Of a DNA stretch of 64,000 nucleotides, positions 26,292 through 35,526 are shown one piece after another. A program made the position numbers and the translations under genes. Source of the DNA: Arcobacteraceae bacterium (lineage in GTDB: Bacteria > Campylobacterota > Campylobacteria > Campylobacterales > Arcobacteraceae); assembly GCA_023138835.1 (NCBI GenBank), contig JAGLOP010000007.1, positions 54,576-118,575 on the forward strand, written 5' to 3'. The first letter of the stretch is position 1. Each line of letters opens with the position of its first letter. The notes beneath the pieces are model-generated. The model had not been told where the DNA came from and searched no databases. It worked only from the letters and a program-made list of their open reading frames with translations.

Positions 26292-26390
26292 TTAATATAT
26301 TGTAACATTTTGTAAAATAATTAAAGATATATTTATACATTTTATATTATTATTCTTATATCATTTATACATTTTTAAACAGGAGATATT

Positions 26391-27026
26391 ATGAAAAAGC
26401 TTATTAGTTTTATTAGAGTCAATACAAATAATGACGAATACACACAAACACAAATTAACGGTATTAAACAATATTTAATTCAAAATAGTCTTGAGCTTCA
26501 CAGCAGTGTGAAAGTTGAAGTAAATGTTCCTAATGAAGAGCAAAATATGCTTGTATTGCTTGAAGATTGTAAAAAAGGATGTACTGTTTTAGTTTATGAT
26601 ATCAATGTATTTGGAAGAACTACTGCATCTATTTTAAAGATGATTAATCATCTTTTGGATAATGATGTAAGAATTATCAGTATTCAACAAAATCTTGATT
26701 TAGTAGATAAAAATGATATGCTTACCAAAATGATACTTGGTATGATAGGTATGACGATATCACTTGAGAAAGATTTAATGAGTTTAAGAACAAAAGAGGC
26801 ACTTACGGCTAAAAAACTTGACGGTGTTCATTTGGGTAAACCAAAAGGTACAATTCAAAAATCTAAATTTGACCTGCAAAGAGATAAAATTGAAGAGCTT
26901 CTAGGTCTTGGTTTAAGTGTAAGAAAAATAGCTAAAATCCTTGGTTATAACAATCATATTGGACTAAACAATTATGTTAAGAAAAGAAACATCAGAGAAG
27001 ATGTTGAAGCTAAACGAATAGCATAA
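26391..27026 (+). CDS. Resolvase-like serine recombinase homologue lacking the catalytic serine
   Basis: This 211-residue protein has the fold order of small resolvases: an N-terminal catalytic-like domain (ISFIRVNTNNDEYTQ, then VLVYDINVFGRTTASILKMI and EKDLMSLRTKEALTAKKLDG) and a C-terminal helix-turn-helix (LGLSVRKIAKILGYNNH). The conserved RVST sequence that carries the nucleophile reads RVNT, with Asn11 in the serine position, and the DRLGR arginine pair is reduced. It is therefore probably a DNA-binding protein without strand-exchange activity. The ATG has AGGAG 8 nt upstream. Two identical palindromes lie in front of the gene. No transposon ends are seen, so a resident regulator is more likely than a mobile element. 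Confidence 0.82.
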   Translation: MKKLISFIRVNTNNDEYTQTQINGIKQYLIQNSLELHSSVKVEVNVPNEEQNMLVLLEDCKKGCTVLVYDINVFGRTTASILKMINHLLDNDVRIISIQQNLDLVDKNDMLTKMILGMIGMTISLEKDLMSLRTKEALTAKKLDGVHLGKPKGTIQKSKFDLQRDKIEELLGLGLSVRKIAKILGYNNHIGLNNYVKKRNIREDVEAKRIA

Positions 27027-27035
27027 GAGGAGATA

Positions 27036-28064
27036 TTAATCCTCTACTATTTGTCTTTTTATATCAGCGGATAAAGAAGTCAGAATCTCATAGCTGATTG
27101 TATTATTTATATTCGCTAACTCTTTTACATCATCAAACAAACAAATTTCATCACTTTGTCCACTTACACTTATGTTATCCATAGAAACTCTTCCTAAGAG
27201 GCTTTCACCACCTTTAACTGTAAAGTTTACACTAGGATCAATTCTCATAAAACCATCTGCATATCCAATATCATAAGTTGATATGCTCATATCTTCTTTT
27301 GCTGTAAAAGTTCCACCATATCCTACCCTTTGACCTGAAGATAAAACTCTTGTTGAAATTTTAGATGCATGTAGTGAGAGTACAGGTTTTAAATTTGGGA
27401 CTTTTAAGGGACTTTTATTTTCCAAATATCCATAAGCAGCAATACCTATTCGGCAATACTCTTCACTAAAATTATTATTCCTAAACAAAGCACTTGAATT
27501 ACTACTGTGAAAGGCAATTTCAGGTAAATTTAATTTGGCACATATTTTTTTGCTATCCTCTACAATCCCTTTAAATAAGTCTTTTTGCCAAAAATATTCA
27601 CTACTTAATGTATCAGCACTTCTATGGTGCATAAACACTGACTTTATATTTAACTCTTTTCTATAAGCCCCATAAATACAGGCTTCTAGCTCTTGTGGTA
27701 AAATTCCATGTCTATGCATTCCTGTATCAACTTTGATAGCAATATTGGCTCCAGCCCCCATTTTATCTATATCTTCTAAGCTATTGATTGTTATGTGAAA
27801 ACTATGTGCCAAAGTAGTGGTTGGTATATCAGCTAAAATTAAGATTTGTGTGAAAAAAGTCTCTATTTTTTGAGCTTCTTTTACTGTTCGCACTACTGCT
27901 TTTGTTATACCAAACTCTTGAGCCATTTGTGCTATTTCTAAAAGTCCATGTCCATACGCATTATCTTTTAAAACTATTGAAACTTTTTCTTTTCCGCCAG
28001 CTTGATCAGAACAAACTGCAAGATTATGAAAGAAATTTGATTTATTAAGTAATATTTTTGCCAA
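27036..28064 (-). CDS. alr: Alanine racemase
   Basis: This 342-residue pyridoxal-phosphate enzyme makes D-alanine for peptidoglycan. The cofactor lysine is Lys33 in VLKDNAYGHG, and the second catalytic tyrosine lies in RVGYGGTF. VDTGMHRHGI and GRVSMDNISV are further family signatures. It abuts uvrC directly (28064/28065). It is shorter than typical Alr (about 360-370 residues), as is common in this phylum. Confidence 0.94.
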   Translation of the reverse strand: MAKILLNKSNFFHNLAVCSDQAGGKEKVSIVLKDNAYGHGLLEIAQMAQEFGITKAVVRTVKEAQKIETFFTQILILADIPTTTLAHSFHITINSLEDIDKMGAGANIAIKVDTGMHRHGILPQELEACIYGAYRKELNIKSVFMHHRSADTLSSEYFWQKDLFKGIVEDSKKICAKLNLPEIAFHSSNSSALFRNNNFSEEYCRIGIAAYGYLENKSPLKVPNLKPVLSLHASKISTRVLSSGQRVGYGGTFTAKEDMSISTYDIGYADGFMRIDPSVNFTVKGGESLLGRVSMDNISVSGQSDEICLFDDVKELANINNTISYEILTSLSADIKRQIVED

Positions 28065-29879
28065 TTATTCTTCTTTTTCGTTAAAATGATTAAATACAAG
28101 GATACTATCTTTTGCATTTAATACTTCTTTTAAATTTTCAACATCTGAATTCTTAACAGCTTCAAAGGTACCAAAGTAATTTAACAATTTCGTTACTTTG
28201 GCCTTTCCAATGCCCTTAATGTCCAAAAGTGATATTTGCTTATCTTCTTGTCGCTTTTTCTTTTTATGGAAGCTTATGGCACATCTATGAGCTTCATCTC
28301 GCACTCTTTGGATAAATTGCAATCTTTTATCACTTGGTTCTAATTTGTATCTTTCATCTAAAGTATATAAAATATCTTTTGCACTACCTTTTGCCCTATG
28401 AGCTTTCGCATCAACTTTTTCTTTAGAAATAGCAACCATATCAAGTGTAACTCCAACACTTTTGCAAATGTCATTTGCCAACTTAAGAAGTGTTAAACCA
28501 CCATCAATAATCCACATATCAGGAGGTGGATTTTCTTCAAATCTTGCAACTCGACGCATCAAAGTTTCCCTCATTTGTGCATATTCATCTTTAACATCCA
28601 AATTGTATAACCGATAATCCTCTTTAAAAAACTTATTATCATCCCATACAACCATTGCACCAACTGTTGCCTGACCCATCATATGTGAGTTGTCAAAACA
28701 TTCAAATCTATATGGTGTTTTGTATAAGTTAAATAGCTCTTTTATCTCTTCATTTACAATATTTGTATTTGTCTTATCTATCTTTAAAAGCTCTACACAA
28801 TTTTTAAAAGCAACTTCTAACAGTTGTTTTTTTATTCCAATTTTAGGAACAACCAAGGAAACCTTTTTATCAAATTTAGAGGCTATAAATTGCTCTAAAC
28901 TACTCTTGTCTTCAAGCTCAACAGCTACTAAAATATTTTTGGGAACATAAGGTAAATCTGAATTATAATATCCAACAATAGCCACTTTATAAACCTCATC
29001 CAACTCTTGCATATCTTCACTGATATTTATATAGTTATGATTTGCAGATATAAGCTTACCACCCCTTATAAACATCTTCACAATTACAGCTTTAGTCACA
29101 CCTAATTTAACAGCAAATAAGTCATAGTCTTCATCTTTAGCAAAATCTAGAGTTGATTTAATCTCTGACTTTTCAATAGTTTTAATTCTGTCTCTTAAAG
29201 TCATAGCCTCTTCAAATCTCATATCTTGACTTAATTCAATCATTTTATCTTGAAGTTTTGCTGTTAATGCAGATTTATTTTGAATGTAACCTATAGCAAT
29301 ATCAATTAGCTTTAAATACTCTGCTTGTGATACCTTTTCTTCACAAGGTGCAAGACATTTACCCATTTGATAAAATAAACACGCCTTACCGCCTTTAATG
29401 CAAGATTTTTTCTGAACTAAGGGAACAATCTCATAAATACTATCCAGCATATCTCTTGCACCTATACTATATGGACCAAAATATTTAATTCCTGCACCTT
29501 TTAACACTTTTCTAGTAATCTCTAATCGTGGAAAATCTTCAGAATAGTCAATATAAATATATGGATAAGTTTTATCATCACGAAGTAAAATATTGTATTT
29601 TGGTTTAAGTTGCTTTATAAGTGAGTTTTCTAAAATCAAAGCATCATTTTCATTGTTTACAACTATATAGTCCAATTGAGCAACTTCACTAATCATCTTA
29701 TAAATACGAGGGCTTAGTTTATCGGATGGGGATAAATCAGGTCTAAACTTAAAATAGCTTTTTACACGATTTTTAAGCACTTTGGCTTTACCAATATAAA
29801 GCAGTTTGCCGTCTTTATCAAAGTATTGATAAACACCAGCATCTAAAGGGAGTTGTTTTAATTTATTTTCTAATGTCAT
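28065..29879 (-). CDS. uvrC: Excinuclease ABC subunit C
   Basis: The 604-residue nuclease makes both incisions in nucleotide excision repair. In order: GIY-YIG domain (DAGVYQYFDKDGKLLYIGKAK at residues 14-34, beginning), a cysteine cluster (CIKGGKACLFYQMGKCLAPC), a UVR motif (MIELSQDMRFEEAMTLRDRI), the RNase H-like domain (ECFDNSHMMGQATVGAMVVW, WIIDGG) and C-terminal helix-hairpin-helix (LLDIKGIGKAKVTKLL). It has a TATAAT only 8 nt before the ATG. Confidence 0.96.
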   Translation of the reverse strand: MTLENKLKQLPLDAGVYQYFDKDGKLLYIGKAKVLKNRVKSYFKFRPDLSPSDKLSPRIYKMISEVAQLDYIVVNNENDALILENSLIKQLKPKYNILLRDDKTYPYIYIDYSEDFPRLEITRKVLKGAGIKYFGPYSIGARDMLDSIYEIVPLVQKKSCIKGGKACLFYQMGKCLAPCEEKVSQAEYLKLIDIAIGYIQNKSALTAKLQDKMIELSQDMRFEEAMTLRDRIKTIEKSEIKSTLDFAKDEDYDLFAVKLGVTKAVIVKMFIRGGKLISANHNYINISEDMQELDEVYKVAIVGYYNSDLPYVPKNILVAVELEDKSSLEQFIASKFDKKVSLVVPKIGIKKQLLEVAFKNCVELLKIDKTNTNIVNEEIKELFNLYKTPYRFECFDNSHMMGQATVGAMVVWDDNKFFKEDYRLYNLDVKDEYAQMRETLMRRVARFEENPPPDMWIIDGGLTLLKLANDICKSVGVTLDMVAISKEKVDAKAHRAKGSAKDILYTLDERYKLEPSDKRLQFIQRVRDEAHRCAISFHKKKKRQEDKQISLLDIKGIGKAKVTKLLNYFGTFEAVKNSDVENLKEVLNAKDSILVFNHFNEKEE

Positions 29880-29887
29880 TATGCGGT

Positions 29888-29893
29888 ATTATA
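29888..29893 (-). promoter_or_regulatory. TATAAT -10 element just before uvrC
   Basis: On the minus strand TATAAT ends 8 nt before the uvrC ATG, with TTGAC directly preceding it. Transcription would start within about two bases of the start codon, and there is no ribosome-binding site: a leaderless or near-leaderless message. Confidence 0.45.
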
Positions 29894-29906
29894 GTCAATT
29901 CGTGCT

Positions 29907-30821
29907 ATGATGTCTGTTAATATGATAAAATTTACAAATGAAAACTTATATAAAATACTTGATATTTTAACACAAGAAGTGGCGCTTCTAAATGAGAATG
30001 ATATTTTAGAATTTACTACAACCAATGACAATTTGAAAGCTTGGGTTGATTTATCTCAAATTTTACAGTGCAAGATTTTAATGCCCCAATCTTTAGATAA
30101 TGGTACTATATCAATCAAATTTCAGAAATTAAATACAAAACAATCATTTCACCGTGAGCAAGGTGATAATAAAATAGAGGCTAAGTATGGTATAGACTCA
30201 ACTTTTGCTAAAATACAAAAGTTAGAAGAACCTGCATTTTTACACTACTATTTAGAGGCTTTAAAAAATGCCACAATAAATAAACGCCTTAGGATTTTAA
30301 ATCTAGGTGTTAACAGTGGTGATGAGTTTGAAGTGATAAAAAAGTATGCCGGTAACTTTGAAAATCTTGAACTAGTAGGGATTGATTATTGTCAAAGTGC
30401 CATAGATAAAGCTACTGAGAAATTTAAAGATGATAAAAATGTATCGTTTTATGCTTGTGATATAAATGACTTAGAGAGTTTAAAGTTAGAAAAGTTTACT
30501 AAAGAAAGCAAAGCTTTTGACTTGATTATCACTATAGGAACTTTACAAAGCACCAGCCTAAATTTCAAACTTATATTTCAAACAATAGTACAAAAGTATT
30601 TAAAAAAAGATGGTGCTATAATACTTGGATTCCCTAACTGTCGTTGGATTGATGGAGAGATGATTTATGGGGCAAAAGCTCCAAACTATAGCTTTTCAGA
30701 GATGTCAATACTTTATAATGATGTTATATTTTGTAAAAAGTATTTACAGCAGAAAAAGTTTAGAGTTACGATCACAGGAAAAGATTATATCTTTTTGACT
30801 GCAACTTCTATTAGAAAGTAG
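29907..30821 (+). CDS. Class I SAM-dependent methyltransferase, substrate unknown
   Basis: This 304-residue protein has an N-terminal region of about 110 residues with no recognised motif and a Rossmann methyltransferase domain: motif I ILNLGVNSGDEF near residue 131, LVGIDYCQSAI with the acidic ribose-binding residue, FYACDIND and FDLIITIGTL. It resembles a trans-aconitate/UbiG-like methylase only in fold. The start (ATG 29907) lies 27 nt from the divergent uvrC start with no clear ribosome-binding site; ATG 29922 is an alternative. Confidence 0.75.
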   Translation: MMSVNMIKFTNENLYKILDILTQEVALLNENDILEFTTTNDNLKAWVDLSQILQCKILMPQSLDNGTISIKFQKLNTKQSFHREQGDNKIEAKYGIDSTFAKIQKLEEPAFLHYYLEALKNATINKRLRILNLGVNSGDEFEVIKKYAGNFENLELVGIDYCQSAIDKATEKFKDDKNVSFYACDINDLESLKLEKFTKESKAFDLIITIGTLQSTSLNFKLIFQTIVQKYLKKDGAIILGFPNCRWIDGEMIYGAKAPNYSFSEMSILYNDVIFCKKYLQQKKFRVTITGKDYIFLTATSIRK

Positions 30822-30884
30822 GGGATTCTCAAGTTTTTAGATATACTTCCACAATTAAATGAAAACAAATCAAGGAAAAATAAT

Positions 30885-31379
30885 ATGAATTTTAATGATT
30901 TATCAAATGAACAAAAAGAACAATTACATAATGACCTTATGGAAAATGCTGTAAGTGTAGGTGGAATAAATCCATTTTTACAAATGATTGAAGATATTAG
31001 AACTTCAAAACCAAAAGCACTTTTAAATAAAACTGCTATTTTTCATTATAAAACTGGAAAAATAAATTGGGGAAAGTCTATTTTTAAAGATACATTAGCA
31101 ATACTCTATAGTGCAATGGCTAAAGAAGAAAAAGATGGTGATATAATTGCCGGATTGAAGCCTAAAGAGTATAAAAATACTATGAATATGATGAGAGCTT
31201 TAAAACCTGTAGTTGTAGAAATAATCCCAAAAGATGAGACTTGTAAAGGTTTTACTTTTTCTATGCTTGATGCAACCCAAGAAAAGAAAACAAAAGTTGA
31301 TTTAATGTTTAAAATTATCTTCTTTTTTAATATAGAATTTGCAAAAAAAGTATTAAGTCACGAAATAAAAGCAGACTAA
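30885..31379 (+). CDS. Conserved hypothetical 164-residue protein
   Basis: This is a soluble protein with a mixed helical/strand pattern and no signal peptide. AAGGAAAAATA before the ATG at 30885 serves as a ribosome-binding site. Sequence features include FNDLSNEQKEQLHNDLMENA at the start and a conserved-looking GLKPKEYKNTMNMMRALKPV middle. I do not recognise a family. It is followed after 1 nt by ywbE, so the two are co-transcribed. Confidence 0.7.
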   Translation: MNFNDLSNEQKEQLHNDLMENAVSVGGINPFLQMIEDIRTSKPKALLNKTAIFHYKTGKINWGKSIFKDTLAILYSAMAKEEKDGDIIAGLKPKEYKNTMNMMRALKPVVVEIIPKDETCKGFTFSMLDATQEKKTKVDLMFKIIFFFNIEFAKKVLSHEIKAD

Positions 31380-31380
31380 A

Positions 31381-31578
31381 ATGGGTGATCCTAAAAAAAG
31401 ATTCGATGTAAAGCAAGGTTTAAAAGTAAATATTGTTTTAAAACAAGATCAAAGAAGTGGAAAATTAACCCAAGGGATTGTTAAAAAGCTTTTAACAAAT
31501 TCTCCAACTCATCCACATGGTATAAAAGTGATGTTAACCAGTGGAGAGGTGGGGCGAGTTCAAGAAATATTACAATAA
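31381..31578 (+). CDS. ywbE: YwbE family protein (DUF2196)
   Basis: The 65-residue product matches the short YwbE family: VKQGLKVNIVLKQDQRSGKLTQG, a TNSPTHPHGIKVML core and GEVGRVQEIL at the end. The family is widespread and its role is unknown; the fold is probably an SH3-like barrel. It begins 1 nt after the upstream hypothetical gene. Confidence 0.88.
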   Translation: MGDPKKRFDVKQGLKVNIVLKQDQRSGKLTQGIVKKLLTNSPTHPHGIKVMLTSGEVGRVQEILQ

Positions 31579-31591
31579 TATTATATAACTG

Positions 31592-33064
31592 CTAAGGATT
31601 CCATACCTTAAACTTAATATGATTAGGAAAAGCTTCAGGCTTTAAAATGGGTTTACCCACTAAAGTTCTTAAACACTCTTGAATCCCCTCAGTCATACTA
31701 GGATGAGGATGTACTGTTTTTAAAATCTCTTTAAGATTATGTTTATGATCCATAACTGTAGCAATATACATAATTGATGCAGCTGCTTGAAGACCAGCTG
31801 CTCTCATTCCCAATACTTTTGGATTTTCCTCATTTGTCACTATAAGCTTAAAAAATCCATCTGTTTCTCTCATTGCAATTGCTCTTGAAATTAATGAGTG
31901 CTTATAAAATACAACTTTATATGCTATTTTTTGCTCTTGACACTCTTTTTCATTTAATCCAATAGTGGCAATCTCTGGATTAAAAAACATAATTGTAGAA
32001 ATATTACGATATCTTAATGGAAAGCCTATCTTAGATTCTATTGCTTTAGCTGCAAATCTACCTTCCATCTCCGCTATATTTACTAAAGCTACATTACCTG
32101 AAATATCTCCTACTGCATAAATGTTATCACTAACTTTACAGTTACTATCAACATTTAATGTTCCTCTCTCATTAATATCTACACCAATATTTTCTAGACC
32201 TAGCTTTTTAACAGTTGGTACTCTTCCAATAGAAACTAAAATTGTATCAACAACAATTACCTTTGTATGTCCATCTTTATAATCCAAAACTACATCTAAA
32301 TGAGTTTTTTCATCTCTTACTTCTCGCAAAGAGGCTTGATGATGGATATTAACACCAATTGTTGATAATCTTTTATCCACATAATCACTGACATCATCAT
32401 CTTCAAAAGGTATAACCCTTGGTTGAGAATCTAATAAGTGTACTTTAGTTTTACCAAAATTGGCAAAAATAGTTGCAAATTCACATCCAACAATACCAGC
32501 CCCAATTATTAAAATTCTTTTGGGAAATTTTTTCATATTTAGAATATGGTCAGATGTAATTATTTTTTTACCATCAATAGGTAAAGTCGGATGTTTTCTA
32601 GGATGAGAGCCTGTTGCTATTATAAAATTATTAGCAGTAATTTTAACAAATGTACCATCATGTTGTGCAACTATTACACTTTTGTCTTTATTAAATTTTG
32701 CCCAACCTTTTATCAATGTGATACTTTTTGTTGAGTTTTCTTTTTTTGAAAATGTTTCAATCTGTGATAACATTTGATATCGTTTATCCATAGCAGCTTC
32801 AAATACTGTATCTCTTACTTTTGTATAATCCACAGTTAATCTAGATGCAATATACCCTCTATCCGTCCGCTTTGCAACGGCATAGTTGCTTGACAATTCC
32901 CACATTGTTTTTGATGTTAAAGCACCGTCCATAATCCCAGCACCACCTATTTGATTACCTTCTACGATACAAACATGATTACCAAAATCATAAGATCGCA
33001 TAGCAGCAGAAAAACCAGCCGGTCCACACCCTATAACACATACATCAAAAATTAACTGTTTCAT
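31592..33064 (-). CDS. Lpd/SthA-like FAD oxidoreductase lacking the redox cysteine pair
   Basis: This 490-residue flavoprotein has the pyridine-nucleotide disulfide oxidoreductase fold: FAD motif CVIGCGPAGFSAAMRS at residues 9-24, NAD(P) motif ILIIGAGIVGCEFATIFANFG, FAD second contact IYAVGDISG, and a C-terminal dimer domain with HPHPSMTE. The redox region reads GGAGIMDGALTSK (residues 40-52), where dihydrolipoamide dehydrogenase has GGTCLNVGCIPSK; both cysteines are replaced (Gly43, Ala48). It is therefore not a disulfide reductase. A soluble transhydrogenase-like or quinone/NAD(P)H oxidoreductase role is possible. It ends the murA-ciaB-phnA unit. Confidence 0.85.
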   Translation of the reverse strand: MKQLIFDVCVIGCGPAGFSAAMRSYDFGNHVCIVEGNQIGGAGIMDGALTSKTMWELSSNYAVAKRTDRGYIASRLTVDYTKVRDTVFEAAMDKRYQMLSQIETFSKKENSTKSITLIKGWAKFNKDKSVIVAQHDGTFVKITANNFIIATGSHPRKHPTLPIDGKKIITSDHILNMKKFPKRILIIGAGIVGCEFATIFANFGKTKVHLLDSQPRVIPFEDDDVSDYVDKRLSTIGVNIHHQASLREVRDEKTHLDVVLDYKDGHTKVIVVDTILVSIGRVPTVKKLGLENIGVDINERGTLNVDSNCKVSDNIYAVGDISGNVALVNIAEMEGRFAAKAIESKIGFPLRYRNISTIMFFNPEIATIGLNEKECQEQKIAYKVVFYKHSLISRAIAMRETDGFFKLIVTNEENPKVLGMRAAGLQAAASIMYIATVMDHKHNLKEILKTVHPHPSMTEGIQECLRTLVGKPILKPEAFPNHIKFKVWNP

Positions 33065-33077
33065 TATTTTATCTTAA

Positions 33078-33629
33078 TTAAGATTTTTTAAGAAAACATG
33101 TTTTTAATTGAATTTTAACACCATTTACACGACCTTCAATATGAGTTTCATCATTTGGTACTAAAGATATGTTTCTTACAGCAGTTCCTTGTTTGGCAGT
33201 AAATCCAGCACCTTTAACAGGTAGATCTTTAATTATTACAACTGTATCACCGTGAGCTAAAATTACACCGTTTGAATCTCTATAAACTAAAGCATCTTCA
33301 TCTACCTCTTCCGGAAGTCCTGCATCTGCCCAAGCTTGAACATCTTCTTCTAAATACATCATATCCAGCATATCTTGATTTTTCATAATAAATAACATTC
33401 TGTAAGCAACCACTTTAACAGCATCTACTTCACTCCACATACTGTCATTTAAACAATGCCAATGTGATTCATCTATTTTACTGTTATCTTCAATTTGCTC
33501 TTTACAAGTACCGCAAACTAAAATCTCTTCATCTTTAGGTGTAACTGTATATGCACTCAAATCTTCATTTGAACCACATAGTTCACATACATTTCCACTT
33601 CTGTCTAATAATGTTTGAGCGATTGTCAT
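33078..33629 (-). CDS. phnA: PhnA-type zinc-ribbon protein
   Basis: The 183-residue protein has an N-terminal zinc ribbon (CELCGSNEDL and CGTCKEQI), a middle region with SHWHCLNDSMWSEVDAVKVVAYRML, and the C-terminal PhnA domain (DSNGVILAHGDTVVIIKDLPVKG) with an SH3-like profile. Family members are named after a phosphonate locus gene, but their function is not established; they are not phosphonoacetate hydrolases in most genomes. It lies 11 nt downstream of ciaB. Confidence 0.88.
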   Translation of the reverse strand: MTIAQTLLDRSGNVCELCGSNEDLSAYTVTPKDEEILVCGTCKEQIEDNSKIDESHWHCLNDSMWSEVDAVKVVAYRMLFIMKNQDMLDMMYLEEDVQAWADAGLPEEVDEDALVYRDSNGVILAHGDTVVIIKDLPVKGAGFTAKQGTAVRNISLVPNDETHIEGRVNGVKIQLKTCFLKKS

Positions 33630-33640
33630 AATTAAGTTCC

Positions 33641-35524
33641 TTAATTTATATAATTTGATTTTTTATCTTCACTATCTAACTCTTGCCCGATAGCTTTATA
33701 TTGAGTAAAATAATACTCTACAAATGCTTTAATATTATCATCAACAGGCATAAAATACTTATCTTCTTTAATTGCATAAATATTAAGCCAGATAGTAGCT
33801 TCATTCTTTTTTAAATAATGAACAGCCAATGAACTGTAAGTATTAACATACCATTGTTTTAAAGCTTTAATCTTTTCATCATTCATATTGATAGCTAATT
33901 TTTTATTTTCATTATCCCAAAATAATACACTAGTCTCAAATAATCCGCTTAAATGAATTAAACCTTCACAATAATAAGGTTGCACTTCATCAACCTCCAT
34001 CCAACCTATAAGTCCAACAGCTCGTTTAACAGTATCCATTAACACTTGTCGCTCGCAGTCGCTCTCATCATTGGCAGAATCAGTAAAAAATGATACAAGC
34101 CCGCCTGTAGTAGCTTTAAACTCTTCTATATTTTTAAAGTTACCACCTTTATTCATCACAGCTTCAGTGTTTTCATCACACCATAAAATATGCCCATATT
34201 CGTGTCCAATGGTCGTTATATCATAAACTTGATGCCATTTATCACTTTGTGTAAATAAAGCCTTTCTGTCTTCTGTTAAAAAATCTTGCCCTAAAATCTC
34301 TCTACTTAGCTTTAAAAATGGTTTTGCTCGCTGCCCTTGAAGTATTTCATCACTAAAAGCAAATATCTTTTTACCTTCCTCACGACTGACAATCTCATCA
34401 TTTGGTACAACTTGAGCAGAAAACAAGCCATTAAACTCTGCTCCAAAGAAGAGAGCAGGGCGACCAAGGTATAATTGAACTTTATCTAATGATTTTAAAG
34501 AGAAGTCATAAATACTTTTATACTCTTCTGTAATATCAACCACAGAATAAATTTCATTAAACATTAATTTTAATTTTTCTACTCTGTTATTATTATTTTG
34601 TAGAGTAGGGGAGGTTAATCTGATATCCCATTCAAGTGCTACAGCTTTTCTAAAATGATCTTCATAATATTCAAGTGGATGACCTATTTGAATTGGTGTT
34701 TTCAGCTTCATCCAAGCTCTGTCTACATCAGCCCATCGGGAAACAAGTGTATCACACTTATCTTCCCCTAAGGCTTTAACAATTGCCTGTATGTATAATA
34801 TATAATCCCATTTAGAACCATACACTTCATCTTCAAGTTCTATTAGATTATCAACGAAATTTTCTAACATATCAATAGTATTAGTAACCTCATTTTTAAA
34901 TGCTTTTATATAAGATTGACTTTCATATTTGCCATCTTTTTGCACAAGCATTGAATAACTTCTATCAGCAATCTCTCCATCATGACCTAAATCAAAAAGT
35001 TTATTATCTTCAAGATACTGCATAACTTTTGTATCATCACCATCAAATTTAGATGATAATTCTTTGTTAACACCATTTATAATTAATGCAGTCCAAGAAG
35101 TCTGCCAAGAGGTCATAGCAACACCAACCTCATAAACACCATTAAATACAGCTCTATAAAAGGGTGTAAGTAGATTATTTTCATTTATAAAGTTTAGGGT
35201 ATTTTGATGAACTTCAAGCCAAAATTTTGAAACAAACTTATATGCTTTTTCTTGAAGAGTGATAATTTCATCATCACTCTTAGGAAGTTTTTTTAATACT
35301 TGAACTAAATTATCATCTCTTAAACTTACTAATCTAGTTACAAGTGCCATTCTAAGGTCATCAGACATTGTCAAACCTAAATTAACAGCAAAGTTGTCAA
35401 TAACAGTTAAATTATCAAACTTGCCATCTTCTAAATACTTATAAAGTTTATTTATATTTGATTTTTGTTCTGTAATATAATTATACAGCTTTTGAATATC
35501 ATTTGTAAATTGTTCCATTGCCAT
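33641..35524 (-). CDS. ciaB: CiaB-family protein with HEYGH metallopeptidase-like motif
   Basis: The 627-residue protein matches the CiaB family, described in Campylobacter as an invasion antigen and common in Arcobacteraceae. It has no signal peptide. A zinc-peptidase-type motif, His441-Glu442-x-x-His445 (IGHEYGHILW), is followed about 25 residues later by an acidic segment (NIEEFKATTGG) able to supply a third metal ligand. This fits a gluzincin-like enzyme, perhaps an M3-related peptidase, rather than a secreted effector only. Two start codons two residues apart (35524, 35518) are possible. It lies between an exported-protein gene and phnA. Confidence 0.85.
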   Translation of the reverse strand: MAMEQFTNDIQKLYNYITEQKSNINKLYKYLEDGKFDNLTVIDNFAVNLGLTMSDDLRMALVTRLVSLRDDNLVQVLKKLPKSDDEIITLQEKAYKFVSKFWLEVHQNTLNFINENNLLTPFYRAVFNGVYEVGVAMTSWQTSWTALIINGVNKELSSKFDGDDTKVMQYLEDNKLFDLGHDGEIADRSYSMLVQKDGKYESQSYIKAFKNEVTNTIDMLENFVDNLIELEDEVYGSKWDYILYIQAIVKALGEDKCDTLVSRWADVDRAWMKLKTPIQIGHPLEYYEDHFRKAVALEWDIRLTSPTLQNNNNRVEKLKLMFNEIYSVVDITEEYKSIYDFSLKSLDKVQLYLGRPALFFGAEFNGLFSAQVVPNDEIVSREEGKKIFAFSDEILQGQRAKPFLKLSREILGQDFLTEDRKALFTQSDKWHQVYDITTIGHEYGHILWCDENTEAVMNKGGNFKNIEEFKATTGGLVSFFTDSANDESDCERQVLMDTVKRAVGLIGWMEVDEVQPYYCEGLIHLSGLFETSVLFWDNENKKLAINMNDEKIKALKQWYVNTYSSLAVHYLKKNEATIWLNIYAIKEDKYFMPVDDNIKAFVEYYFTQYKAIGQELDSEDKKSNYIN

Positions 35525-35526
35525 TG

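Larger units (their letters stand above)
26014..26390. other. 377-bp AT-rich intergenic region with imperfect direct repeats
   Basis: The region between divergent ubiX and the resolvase-like gene carries two related segments of about 70 bp, starting near 26128 and 26272 (period 144 bp). Each begins with the same 20 bases and continues with similar TATAACATTTTGT / TGTAACATTTTGT sequence. No gene is seen. Confidence 0.7.

Noticed and set aside
26391..27026. Transposon or integron centred on the resolvase-like gene
   Set aside because: No terminal inverted repeats, target duplications or cargo were seen; neighbours on both sides are housekeeping genes.
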